Positions 25,022 through 32,452 of a stretch of 64,000 nucleotides of DNA are shown in pieces. The notes beneath the pieces were generated by a model. That model worked only from the letters and a program-made list of their open reading frames with translations, made no database searches and had not been told where the DNA came from. The position numbers were made by a program, and so were the translations under genes. The DNA comes from Candidatus Bathyarchaeota archaeon. GTDB lineage: Archaea > Thermoproteota > Bathyarchaeia > 40CM-2-53-6. Within the stretch, counting starts at the first letter, position 1; every line of letters starts with the position of its first letter. The DNA is taken from NCBI GenBank assembly GCA_005888745.1, contig VBBS01000033.1, positions 1 through 64,000 on the forward strand, in the 5' to 3' direction.

Positions 25022-25687
25022 GTGGTGACCACTGATATGGACGCGTCCCCGCACAACGATGCTCGAAGCGTAAAGCGCTATTATGTCGTGGGTGAGTTCT
25101 ACGACTGGGTAACCGATCCCAGGGCCCTGGAACGGATATTTCATTGGGGAAGATCCACCGTTGCCAAGAGGTTGATTCGAAGGATAGGCAGATCACGGTT
25201 TGCACTCGATATCGGCTGCGGGACGGGTCTGATTACGAGGTATCTTCGGTCTTCGCGAATCGTTGGCGTTGATATCAATCGATGGAACCTTGGCAGGGCA
25301 AAGAGACGGATTCCTGATGCGGACTTTGTACAGTGCGATGTTGAGCACTTGCCCCTCCGAAATGGTCTTGCGGATCTTGTAGTCTGCACTGAAGTGGTGG
25401 AGCATCTCTACCTTCCTGCTCGGGCTCTTGGGGAAATCGCGAGGGTAATGAGACCTAATGGTACATTCATCGGCTCGGTTCCAAGCAGCAATCCCTTGTG
25501 GAGGTTCCGAAACATTCTAAGTGTGACCCATCCACAATCTGAACCGTTTCACAACAATTTCTCAAAGCCACAGCTGAAAGCATTGTTGTCGAGGTTCTTC
25601 GCTGATACAAATTTGTTCTATGAGAATCTACTGATGAACCTCTTCTTCATGGCCCGTGGACCTGATTCCAGCCGAAACCCAGCCTGA
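25022..25687 (+). CDS. Class I SAM-dependent methyltransferase
   Basis: A 221-aa methyltransferase. Motif I is ALDIGCGTGLITRYL, the acidic loop VGVDINRW, motif II DFVQCDVEHLPLRNGLADLVVCTEVVEHL and post-motif RVMRPNGTFIGSVP, the UbiE/type-11 pattern. The start is GTG 25022, or ATG 25037. The hydrophobic substrate suggested by the late LLMNLFFMARG is speculative. No operon partner. Confidence 0.85.
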   Translation: MVTTDMDASPHNDARSVKRYYVVGEFYDWVTDPRALERIFHWGRSTVAKRLIRRIGRSRFALDIGCGTGLITRYLRSSRIVGVDINRWNLGRAKRRIPDADFVQCDVEHLPLRNGLADLVVCTEVVEHLYLPARALGEIARVMRPNGTFIGSVPSSNPLWRFRNILSVTHPQSEPFHNNFSKPQLKALLSRFFADTNLFYENLLMNLFFMARGPDSSRNPA

Positions 25688-25745
25688 AGGCCGAAGCTGG
25701 CTGGTTGTTAAATAGCAGTGTTTTCTCCCAAGCGCCATAATACCA

Positions 25746-26270
25746 ATGTATCCTTATCCCGGATGGCGGCGAGTGATCTTCGTTGCAGTGCTCGTCGTCG
25801 TGCTGGTCATTGCCTTGGCCCCCTCGATCACCCAGGGCACCATCAAGGTTCACATCTATGGATTAACTGCCCGCGGGGTCATTGACCATCTGTACATTAA
25901 ATTTGCAAACTTGCAATTCCACACTTACGGTTTCGGATCCAATGCTGGATGGGTGAACGTTACCGAGACTACCCCGATCATCGATCTCATTCCGATTGCC
26001 TCTCAGTTCTTGCCGGAGATCGTGGCCTCTCCTCAGATAACGTCGGGTACATATGATGCAATCCGGTTATTCATGACAAATTCTACCGCACTGGTAGGCT
26101 CTAATCACGTGTCTCTATCAAATACCCCAACGTTGATGGCAAACTTCACGCTACCCGTTCCTCCGAACGGCTTTGGAGACGTTCTGTTGCTGATAAGCTT
26201 CGATGTGTCCCTTGTCTTTGCTAAGCCAGCTACTCTATCGGTCCAAGTTGTCCAGACATCGGTCGTCTGA
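25746..26270 (+). CDS. Membrane-anchored DUF4382-like extracellular protein
   Basis: A 174-aa protein from ATG 25746. Residues 10-30 (VIFVAVLVVVLVIALAPSI) form a signal or anchor, and the exterior domain is beta-rich with the DUF4382 pattern (VDHLYIKFANLQFHTYG-like strand, PIIDLIPIA, SGTYDAIRLFMTNSTA). Similar lipoprotein or surface domains occur in archaea and bacteria without a known function. A TATA-like TTAAATAG lies about 35 nt upstream. Confidence 0.65.
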   Translation: MYPYPGWRRVIFVAVLVVVLVIALAPSITQGTIKVHIYGLTARGVIDHLYIKFANLQFHTYGFGSNAGWVNVTETTPIIDLIPIASQFLPEIVASPQITSGTYDAIRLFMTNSTALVGSNHVSLSNTPTLMANFTLPVPPNGFGDVLLLISFDVSLVFAKPATLSVQVVQTSVV

Positions 26271-26317
26271 CACTGCTACCGAAACTATCAAATTCGACCC
26301 TCGAATAGGCGATTTGC

Positions 26318-26854
26318 ATGTGCGTAATTGGCAAGAACCAATTGGTTAGCCTGATTAAGGCTTACAAGAGCATTCATCCATTTGATTACGGGCTCCTTGA
26401 CGGAGATGGCTACGTTCTCACGGTGAAGGAGGAGAGGACTCTTCATTATCTGGAACACCGGAACCTTATCTCCAACGAGATTGTGTTTACTCCTCCGGAA
26501 TTTGTGGCGCATCTCACCGCCAAGAGTAAGTATGGCAGAATGGGGCTTTCGTTTCTGAACGCCGCAAAAGTACATAGCGGCTTCATAGGTCGTCTCGCCC
26601 TCGAACTTGTTAACCTCAGCAACGAGCGACAACCGATTACAATCAAGAGGGGCGATCCTCTGATGCACATTGAGTTCATGAAGCGTGAGGGAGAAGCTTC
26701 ACCCTACAATGGAGGCTACATGTTCCAATTCATGAGTGAAGACGAAATCGGGGAATACATGTTGATCCTTGGGAGAGATTTCAAGACTTTGTTCTCCAAA
26801 GAGTACCTAACAAAGGCGGCTCAAGCGCGGGTTGCGCTAGTTACTCAAATCTAG
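26318..26854 (+). CDS. dCTP deaminase/dUTPase-family protein
   Basis: A 178-aa trimeric-fold protein of the Dcd/Dut superfamily. The segment AKSKYGRMGLSF corresponds to the family SSLARLGL motif, SGFIGRLALELVNLS to the GFEGxLTLELxN motif with the catalytic glutamate, and ITIKRGDPLMHIEFM to the phosphate-binding strand. It may deaminate dCTP or hydrolyse dUTP, lowering uracil in DNA, but several motif residues differ, so the exact activity is uncertain. It is next to an HD nucleotidase. Confidence 0.75.
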   Translation: MCVIGKNQLVSLIKAYKSIHPFDYGLLDGDGYVLTVKEERTLHYLEHRNLISNEIVFTPPEFVAHLTAKSKYGRMGLSFLNAAKVHSGFIGRLALELVNLSNERQPITIKRGDPLMHIEFMKREGEASPYNGGYMFQFMSEDEIGEYMLILGRDFKTLFSKEYLTKAAQARVALVTQI

Positions 26855-26922
26855 CGGGCTCGATTGTCGAATAAACTGGAGTGATTGTCCATGGCCAGAC
26901 CCCGATCCGGATGGTACCGATC

Positions 26923-27471
26923 TCAGTTCTTGGGGGAAATTTCGTCCAGGAGCCTCCTTAGCTTGGGATCTTTCATTGTTGCCATAGAGGACTGATAGAA
27001 TTCTTTCAGTTTCGTCGCTTCGATCCCTCCCCTAGCATATTCGTTCGCCTGAAGCGCCATCTCCAGCTTATCGAGTTCGTGAACTAGCTGGGCTTCCTTA
27101 CTCCTTTCGTTCTCCAGCTGCGACCACAGCTCCCGATAAGCTCGCTGATTCTCCTGCGGAAAATACGAAAGGAGTTGTTCTCTGGCGGAGATTTTCTGAG
27201 TTCTGACGACGTTTTCTCCCCTTGACTCTTTCTCCTTAGGCGTGAGATCCCCTGTAATCGCTTCTTCCAAGTCGTGCAATAGCGCGAGCTTTAGCAATTT
27301 TTCCACGTCATAGCCTCGCCTCTCACCTTCGAATAAGCAGAGCAGCGATAGTGCAAAAGAGTGATCGGCAACCGATTCATTTCTTTGAAGACGAAGCTTC
27401 TTGAGCCAGCCTCTGCGCGGCTCAGCTTTCAATCTCGCAGCGATTTCCCAAAACTGGACAAGCTGGTCCAA
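26923..27471 (-). CDS. HD-domain hydrolase (HDDC2/YfbR-like 5'-nucleotidase)
   Basis: A 182-aa HD phosphohydrolase. ESVADHSFALSLL and LALLHDLEEAITGDLTP carry the H...HD metal ligands, and HELDKLEMALQANEY supplies the final D, exactly the HDDC2/YfbR order. The family removes phosphate from (deoxy)nucleoside monophosphates. The start is TTG 27471. It is convergent with the dCTP deaminase-like gene. Confidence 0.88.
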   Translation of the reverse strand: MDQLVQFWEIAARLKAEPRRGWLKKLRLQRNESVADHSFALSLLCLFEGERRGYDVEKLLKLALLHDLEEAITGDLTPKEKESRGENVVRTQKISAREQLLSYFPQENQRAYRELWSQLENERSKEAQLVHELDKLEMALQANEYARGGIEATKLKEFYQSSMATMKDPKLRRLLDEISPKN

Positions 27472-27597
27472 GCCTAATTCCGCCTAGTCGGCAAACTCGT
27501 CCACAATGCCTAAAAACCCTTCACGATGCAAATACGTCATCTATTCGACTCGTCAAGGCGTGGTAGATTGGTTAAGAAAATCCTAACTAGATTCGCC

Positions 27598-27807
27598 GTG
27601 GCAAAGAAGCCAGCTCGAACTGCGGGCACGCAATATAGGTCCCCTCGAATTTATCTGCCTACAAAGTTGACTGATGATTCTAGCTTTCCTTTCAAAGAGG
27701 GAGATCTACTTACCATCCGAGTTGATGGGCGCAAGCTGATAGTCCAGAGGGCTCAGAAAAGCATTCAACAGTCGTTTGAAAACCAAGATACTCGGCAGAA
27801 ACCATAA
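27598..27807 (+). CDS. Small AbrB/SpoVT-like putative transcription regulator
   Basis: The start chosen is GTG 27598 (MAKKPARTAG, 69 aa), because a TTAAGAAAA TATA-like box sits 25-30 nt upstream; an in-frame ATG at 27526 would add 24 residues. The block RIYLPTKLTDDSSFPFKEGD, then LLTIRVDGRKLIVQR, has the swapped-hairpin AbrB pattern. It overlaps no other gene. DNA binding is inference. Confidence 0.6.
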   Translation: MAKKPARTAGTQYRSPRIYLPTKLTDDSSFPFKEGDLLTIRVDGRKLIVQRAQKSIQQSFENQDTRQKP

Positions 27808-27845
27808 TATCGCGCACCGCCACCCTGCCCTTCGCTGGAAGCCGA

Positions 27846-28289
27846 ATGCTAAGGGTGACCGTACAGATCACAAGCCTCACAGGCGAACGTTTCTGGGGTC
27901 AGGAGTCGCAATTATCTCCTCAAGTCCAGATTGCTGTGAACATCAATGTGGTGGGATTGGACTTGAAGAACGAGTCCACGGCGGATGCTCCGTTTGTTTT
28001 CACGGTGAATTACAATCCATCGATCGCGCAACTGAGCGTTAAAGGTAGGGCCCAAGTGTCCGGGGAAAAAGAAGAGATCTCTAAGATGATGGATGAACAT
28101 AAGCAGAACAGGCCGCCTCCTGTAGCGATAATCCAGGCTGTATCGAGCATTGCGATGGCTGAGGCGATTCTATTGTCGAGGAGTCTGGGGATTCCGCCAC
28201 CACTTCCCCCTATGGGCCTGCCGCCAGAGCAAATGCAGGCGCAGCAACAGCAAGCACAGAAAAAATCCGAGCCGCGCTATACGACGTAG
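27846..28289 (+). CDS. Conserved archaeal protein of unknown function, possibly SecB-like fold
   Basis: A 147-aa soluble protein from ATG 27846. The N-terminal half is beta-rich with a repeated even pattern (PQVQIAVNINVVGLDL, FVFTVNYNPSIAQLSVKG), followed by a helix (VAIIQAVSSIAMAEAILLSR) and a proline/glutamine-rich tail (PPPLPPMGLPPEQMQ, QQQQAQKK). The strand-then-helix layout recalls SecB-type chaperones, which I cannot confirm. Its stop is 24 bp from the left end of the mobile element. Confidence 0.65.
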   Translation: MLRVTVQITSLTGERFWGQESQLSPQVQIAVNINVVGLDLKNESTADAPFVFTVNYNPSIAQLSVKGRAQVSGEKEEISKMMDEHKQNRPPPVAIIQAVSSIAMAEAILLSRSLGIPPPLPPMGLPPEQMQAQQQQAQKKSEPRYTT

Positions 28290-28312
28290 TTTGATCCCGA
28301 GTTGTCTTGCGG

Positions 28313-28354
28313 TCCAAAATATTGGAGGATCGGCTATCTCTCCAAAAAATTGGA
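28313..28354. repeat. Left-end pair of 14-bp dyads
   Basis: TCCAAAATATTGGA (28313-28326) and TCCAAAAAATTGGA (28341-28354) are each near-perfect inverted repeats, 28 bp start to start. They match the pair at the right end of the element and are probable recombinase- or regulator-binding sites. Confidence 0.6.
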
Positions 28355-28367
28355 CTCCCGCACCTGC

Positions 28368-29021
28368 TCATAGAAGCGGAATACCTTCTTCAGCCAGCAC
28401 CGTTTGCACTATGGCTCGCCTCCTATCCAATGCCGTTGCGGGCACGTATCTCGCGATAACACCCAGCGGTGTTCGGTCATGCCTCTCAATGTCGTAGAAT
28501 TCGAACTGGTTCAAGGGCTGTCCAGATATCGGAACGCCAAGCCTCTTGGCCATTATTCCATGAAACCAGTGTCGTATGCGATGCGGATGGGCGCAAGCCC
28601 AATCTTCGATTCCAATCATTCTCGCGTATTTATGCAGCAGATTGTTAGGGGTCTGATGACTGATCTGAAACACCTTTCCACTTCTTCGTGGTCCGACGAA
28701 CTCCTTTAGTCGACTCAACAAGACGGGCGATATTGGGATTGATTCCCACGCTTTCCTCCACGGCTTATCAGAGGTTGGCGCGTATCCCTTTCCGGTTATC
28801 CAGACATATCCATCGTTCCACTTGATGTCCTCAATCATGATACCTGGCAGGTGGTTTCCTTTCTGATCTCCCCCTATCGCCTCTGCTCTTCTAAGCCCGT
28901 AATCAATGTAGAAGCCAAAGAGACAGAAGTGCTCTAGGTTCTCCTTCTCGGTAATCGTGAGGATTTGAGCGAGGTTACGACTCGTAAGATCGATCTCGTG
29001 CTTAGGCCCTTTTTTTTTCAA
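28368..29021 (-). CDS. Tyrosine recombinase, left copy
   Basis: A 217-aa catalytic-domain-only integrase. The start chosen is TTG 29021: it overlaps the GIY-YIG stop as TTGA and has GGAG 5 nt upstream; a GTG at 29120 would overlap the nuclease by 103 nt. Catalytic residues are visible: YGLRRAEA (Arg near 44), HPHRIRHWF (about 147-150) and VIARYVP (nucleophile Tyr about 192). The helix NNLLHKYARMIGIEDW matches TNILRKYARLAGVPNW in the right-hand recombinase. There is no SAM-like N-terminal arm-binding domain, so it may need partners. Confidence 0.82.
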   Translation of the reverse strand: MKKKGPKHEIDLTSRNLAQILTITEKENLEHFCLFGFYIDYGLRRAEAIGGDQKGNHLPGIMIEDIKWNDGYVWITGKGYAPTSDKPWRKAWESIPISPVLLSRLKEFVGPRRSGKVFQISHQTPNNLLHKYARMIGIEDWACAHPHRIRHWFHGIMAKRLGVPISGQPLNQFEFYDIERHDRTPLGVIARYVPATALDRRRAIVQTVLAEEGIPLL

Positions 29022-29572
29022 TTTTCTCCAAGCGTTTGCATCGCAAGCCTTCGAGTATGATGTGAGACCAGGTTCGACAGGGCTTTGGATTTGAGGTATT
29101 TCGCGGGAAAGTATTTCCACCTGTCAGACTCGGCGACCTCAACGTTGTATTGATAGTTGAAAGGTGGCTTGAGCGAGCGGATGTGTTTGATTTCCTCGAG
29201 GTCCAACTCTCCTGGCCAGCATGGGTCGCTTTTGATCGAGTTTACCGTATCGTAGCAACAATCGATTGCCTGTTTGGACTCTATTATCGCTAAAGGCCAT
29301 GCTATGATACGAGAAATCCTGTCAAATGAAGCGACGTCTGTGCGCTGAGCCGCTTTCCTAATACGGATGTTCAGATGCTCGAAGTGTTCGTCGAAGAAGG
29401 ATATCCATGAGCGAACGACATCGTGATCGGCTTCATGTTTCGCTAGTCGAGCTCGAAGATTATTGGCTTTGCCAACGTAAAGTACGAGTCCCTGCTTGTT
29501 GTAGAGGAAGTAAATTCCCGGTTCGGCTCGAAACTCACCATGATGCTTCATTTTCACGTCAAATGGCATCAT
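29018..29572 (-). CDS. GIY-YIG nuclease
   Basis: A 184-aa protein with an N-terminal GIY-YIG domain: PGIYFLYNKQGLVLYVGKAN then LRARLAKHE gives GIY, YVG, the catalytic Arg and Glu-side helix as in UvrC and homing nucleases. The remaining 120 residues are mixed, with a C-x3-C-type DCCYDTVNSIKSDPC and LKPPFNYQYNVEVAE. ATG 29572 (or 29569) starts it close to the central hairpin. It is coupled by TTGA to the recombinase downstream. Confidence 0.85.
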   Translation of the reverse strand: MMPFDVKMKHHGEFRAEPGIYFLYNKQGLVLYVGKANNLRARLAKHEADHDVVRSWISFFDEHFEHLNIRIRKAAQRTDVASFDRISRIIAWPLAIIESKQAIDCCYDTVNSIKSDPCWPGELDLEEIKHIRSLKPPFNYQYNVEVAESDRWKYFPAKYLKSKALSNLVSHHTRRLAMQTLGEN

Positions 29573-29593
29573 TGTCCGCTGGAGAGCGAATTT

Positions 29594-29616
29594 AGTCTTT
29601 CTGTAATGGAAAGACT
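29594..29616. repeat. Central 8-bp hairpin between the divergent nuclease operons
   Basis: AGTCTTTC and GAAAGACT form a perfect inverted repeat with a 7-nt loop (TGTAATG). It sits 22 bp from the GIY-YIG start and 8 bp from the HNH start, so it overlaps both promoters. A shared operator is likely. Confidence 0.55.
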
Positions 29617-29624
29617 AATGATTC

Positions 29625-29901
29625 ATGGTCAATCCCAGGCGAAACAGCATGTTTGTTGATATACCCTGCACTTCAACTAATACGTGTCAGAGATGCGGCA
29701 TGGTCTCGCTCTACAGCCCTAGGAGGGGCCTGGTTTCAGGGCGCTGGGACCCCTACATGCTTGTCCATCATATCGACAAGAAATCGTAGCAATAATTCTC
29801 TTGAGAACCTCAAGCTCGTTTGCCCAACATGTCATGTCAAAGAACATGGCAAAGAGTGGGGAAATACCGGGAAGGAAAAGAAGCAGGGACGTGTTTGTTA
29901 G
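29625..29901 (+). pseudogene. HNH endonuclease, frameshifted (+1)
   Basis: From ATG 29625 the frame encodes TCQRCGMVSLYSPRRG and then YMLVHHIDKKS before TAG 29787-29789. The next-frame continuation gives SNNSLENLKLVCPTCHVKEH to TAG 29901. Joined, this is a complete HNH nuclease: CxxC, HHID, NNxxNL, CxxCHxxxH. A +1 shift skipping the T of the stop codon restores it. It could be a decayed gene, a sequencing error or a programmed shift. Its stop is followed immediately by the recombinase ATG. Confidence 0.72.
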
Positions 29902-30510
29902 ATGCGTGTAAGTAGAGATGGACGGGGAGAGACCTGGCTGACTGACGCACAGAAGAACCGTATTCTTGGGTTAGCCAGGATGGTTCCTAGGGACGAGCTA
30001 CTTTTGGGACTTCAACTTGAACGGGGATGGCGTATCGGCAGCATCGTGGGTTGCCACAACAGAGTGACATACACGAGAAAGAGGACGGGTGAAAAGGTTG
30101 TGTGCATCGTTGATCTTCCAGGAATAAGAAAGGAGGACGTGGGGCCGGAGACCATAATGGTCCGATTCAAGGGCGGAAGGACAGAGGCGGACTACCCTGG
30201 GAAGAAGTGGCTCAGACTCGCTCAGAGACTAGCGTCTAAAACCGAAGAGGGTGAAAGAATCATTCCTCTTAGCGAGTGGCATTCAACAAATATTCTACGG
30301 AAATACGCAAGACTCGCGGGGGTTCCAAACTGGGACCGTCTCCATAACCACCGCCAACGGGCCTATTTCGGGACATTCTGGGCCCGCAAGACCGGTAGGG
30401 ACCCTTGGAAGGTTCAGAGCCTGATGGGACACAAGGACTTGAGGGCAACAGAAGTATACGTTAAACAGCTGTCTCTCGAGGAGAAGAAGAAACTCCTAGA
30501 CAAGTCCTAG
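29902..30510 (+). CDS. Tyrosine recombinase, right copy
   Basis: A 202-aa catalytic-domain integrase starting directly after the HNH stop. The catalytic set is complete: RGWRIGSI (R44), HNHRQRAYF (about 148-156), LMGHKDLRATEVYVKQL (H177, nucleophile Y186). It is most similar in this window to the left recombinase, including LPGIRKEDV versus LPGIMIEDI. Like its partner it lacks an N-terminal core-binding arm of usual size. It is cotranscribed with the HNH gene. Confidence 0.88.
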   Translation: MRVSRDGRGETWLTDAQKNRILGLARMVPRDELLLGLQLERGWRIGSIVGCHNRVTYTRKRTGEKVVCIVDLPGIRKEDVGPETIMVRFKGGRTEADYPGKKWLRLAQRLASKTEEGERIIPLSEWHSTNILRKYARLAGVPNWDRLHNHRQRAYFGTFWARKTGRDPWKVQSLMGHKDLRATEVYVKQLSLEEKKKLLDKS

Positions 30511-30673
30511 AATCCCAGCCTAGCAGCATGTCAGAATGTTACGCGAGGATGTAGGAGGACAAGTAAGGCGTGATTCAGGGAAGAATTTACGTTAGAAATC
30601 TCTTAGCCAACAATCCATCTTTTTCTCTCTTCTTCAGTAACCATAAGGATTAAACGAAAGGTGAAATCGCCGG

Positions 30674-31069
30674 TTGTCGGATGCGAAACACTTGCCCCGG
30701 AGAGCCGTTCGAAGACCAGCCAAGCAAAAAACCACGATCTTGTTCAAGGCGGGGAACCTGCCTAGTACTCCGGAGGAGCTCTTCCGTCGGGTCTTCTGGA
30801 AGAGCGACTTTCTTGCCGGCGAAGCTCACAACTTCTGGAAGGAAGTCAAGAAAGCGGAACCTAGTGGTCTACCAATCCAGGCATGGAAAGACTGGATCTC
30901 GAAAAGGGAGATGAGCGTCGGACAATTCTACAACATGATCCATGGACTTGTTGGGGCAGGATTCATCGAAAAACGCGATTCCAAATGGCATATGAGTGGA
31001 GGGTTCATGCAGGAACTAGAACAGATGATGAAGGTCTACTCCTCGGAAAGCGGTTACGAAGCTAGGTGA
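30674..31069 (+). CDS. Winged-helix protein at the right end of the element
   Basis: A 131-aa protein from TTG 30674, with a TATA-like GATTAAACG about 22-26 nt upstream. A basic N-terminus is followed by helices and the wing-like core REMSVGQFYNMIHGLVGAGF, then IEKRDSKWHMSGGFM, typical of a small winged helix-turn-helix. It is a probable regulator or recombination directionality factor for the element; that role is inferred from position only. It ends 9 bp before the right-end dyads. Confidence 0.65.
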   Translation: MSDAKHLPRRAVRRPAKQKTTILFKAGNLPSTPEELFRRVFWKSDFLAGEAHNFWKEVKKAEPSGLPIQAWKDWISKREMSVGQFYNMIHGLVGAGFIEKRDSKWHMSGGFMQELEQMMKVYSSESGYEAR

Positions 31070-31077
31070 AATAGATC

Positions 31078-31118
31078 TCCAATAAACTGGACCATTGCCA
31101 TACATCCAATAAATTGAA
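31078..31118. repeat. Right-end pair of 14-bp dyads
   Basis: TCCAATAAACTGGA (31078-31091) and TCCAATAAATTGAA (31105-31118) mirror the left-end pair, 27 bp start to start. The last base lies 3 bp from the coaD stop codon. Confidence 0.6.
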
Positions 31119-31121
31119 CGC

Positions 31122-31613
31122 TTAACGGCGAGTCCTCAAGGCGCGCCCTTGAAGATCGATTTCCCCATTTCTAATTCTTGTCGTCGAGATCGGCTTTCCA
31201 TCCCTAGCCTTAAGCAAGTCGACGACGAACAGATCTAACGGTTGGAGACCCCCCTTCCGCCTGAGCCGGTTCAGCCGACGGCCGCTCGCAACAGTGCCCC
31301 TACTGACTATCAGTGCTTGCAATTTCTTTCGCCTAGCCGCGGGTCCATAAGGCTCGCGAAGAACAGTCACTCTGGCTCTCGATGACCAGCCCCGAGTCTT
31401 CAGGAACCGGTCCAGGTCACGAACCCGAATTGAAAACGGACGAACTTTGTGTTTCTTATGGAGGGTCGCGACAAACCGATCACTTGTAACTCCGATCAAA
31501 ACCGTGTCGCCCAGCTTGAAAGCCCCATCGAGCAAATGCCGGTGGCCCGCGTGTAAAACGTCAAAGGTTCCCCCAAGAGCCACAAGCTTGTATTTGCGGG
31601 CTGATTGAGACAT
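31122..31613 (-). CDS. coaD: Phosphopantetheine adenylyltransferase, archaeal type
   Basis: A 163-aa enzyme converting 4'-phosphopantetheine plus ATP to dephospho-CoA. The nucleotidyltransferase motifs are GGTFDVLHAGHRHLL (HxGH) and ISTTRIRNGEID (family ISSTRIR). The start chosen is ATG 31613 (MSQSARKYK); the longer open frame to 31730 is not supported. A TATA-like CCTTAAAATT lies about 20-25 nt upstream, implying a leaderless mRNA. It ends next to the mobile element. Confidence 0.92.
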   Translation of the reverse strand: MSQSARKYKLVALGGTFDVLHAGHRHLLDGAFKLGDTVLIGVTSDRFVATLHKKHKVRPFSIRVRDLDRFLKTRGWSSRARVTVLREPYGPAARRKKLQALIVSRGTVASGRRLNRLRRKGGLQPLDLFVVDLLKARDGKPISTTRIRNGEIDLQGRALRTRR

Positions 31614-31823
31614 GTAGCACAACCTGGCCGGAATTTTAAGGATAAAGCTTGGTCTGACAGGGGCAATTCCTTCGGTTTTCTGGAGACTGGTGCAAAAACT
31701 GTCGCACCACATCCTTGTCACATGGATCAAGGGAGAGATGAGAGCCAGTCCTGAGATCGGGACTGATTGGTACTCTCATCCTCAAATTCGCGATCGGCCC
31801 ACTAGATAAGTGAGGGGAGAGCG

Positions 31824-32318
31824 GTGGGTTCGAATTCCAGATCTCCCAAGGCTCGTCACCGGTTCGGTTTCTCTGGCCCACCCACCAGAGAGAAGGGGGA
31901 CAGGATTACCACCGACGACATTCTTGCTAGCCTTACCAGGCAGGCCGAGCTCAAGCAGAAACTTGGGAAAAAGGATCAGGTGGCACTAGAGGAGATTGCA
32001 GAGACGGAAGACCTAAGTCGGTTTCAGGGGTTTAGTCCTGAACCTGAGCCCCCTTCGATAGATGCAGGAAAGACAGGCTACGGACATCTTGTATTCGTCT
32101 TCATGCTCCTAACCGGGTTAGCGATCGTTTGGTTATACAGTTCGATCTCAAAGCCTTTTGATCTCGCAAGCTTGAACGGAGTTCTTCAGAAATCTGGTGT
32201 ACAAACGATTTTCGCGAACCTGTCTCAATTAGGGATAATCGCGTTAGCCGCTCTGGTTGGTGCTCTCTGGATTCGACGCAAGAGACGAGGTTCAAGCCCA
32301 CAGCTCCTCTCTCTCTAA
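31824..32318 (+). CDS. Membrane protein with cytoplasmic N-terminus and two helices
   Basis: A 164-aa protein starting at GTG 31824. About 85 polar residues (with a helix DILASLTRQAELKQKLG) precede two hydrophobic helices, around residues 88-107 (LVFVFMLLTGLAIVWLY) and 135-152 (LGIIALAALVGALWI), ending in RRKRRGSS. No family is recognised. The following gene is a rhomboid protease, so an association at the membrane is possible. Confidence 0.65.
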   Translation: MGSNSRSPKARHRFGFSGPPTREKGDRITTDDILASLTRQAELKQKLGKKDQVALEEIAETEDLSRFQGFSPEPEPPSIDAGKTGYGHLVFVFMLLTGLAIVWLYSSISKPFDLASLNGVLQKSGVQTIFANLSQLGIIALAALVGALWIRRKRRGSSPQLLSL

Positions 32319-32452
32319 GAGGGAGGCTCACCGCTTAGTCGAAGTCCGCAGTCTGTGTGATGAGGGGTCTCTGACTCGGTAGAGGCGCGCTTGTTAGTTC
32401 TAAGGGAGATTCTTTGCTGCAAGTTATATGATGGTGAAGACAGTCCTGTCTC

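Larger units (their letters stand above)
28313..31118. mobile_element. Symmetric two-recombinase, two-nuclease element
   Basis: A 2.8-kb unit is bounded on each side by two TCCAA-N4-TTGGA-like dyads. Inside are two outward-facing operons: GIY-YIG nuclease plus tyrosine recombinase on the left, and HNH (frameshifted) plus tyrosine recombinase plus winged-helix protein on the right. Both diverge from a 52-bp centre containing an 8-bp hairpin. The recombinases are related to each other. The right dyads end 3 bp from the coaD stop codon. The boundaries are inferred from the dyads, not from a known empty site. Confidence 0.65.

Noticed and set aside
24767..25144. 125-aa minus-strand ORF between arcC and the methyltransferase
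   Set aside because: It overlaps both confident genes and has no recognisable features.
31801..31860. tRNA-like GTGGGTTCGAATTCC sequence
   Set aside because: The seven-base T loop is not followed by C61 and no acceptor or anticodon arm can be built; the 164-aa membrane protein begins here.
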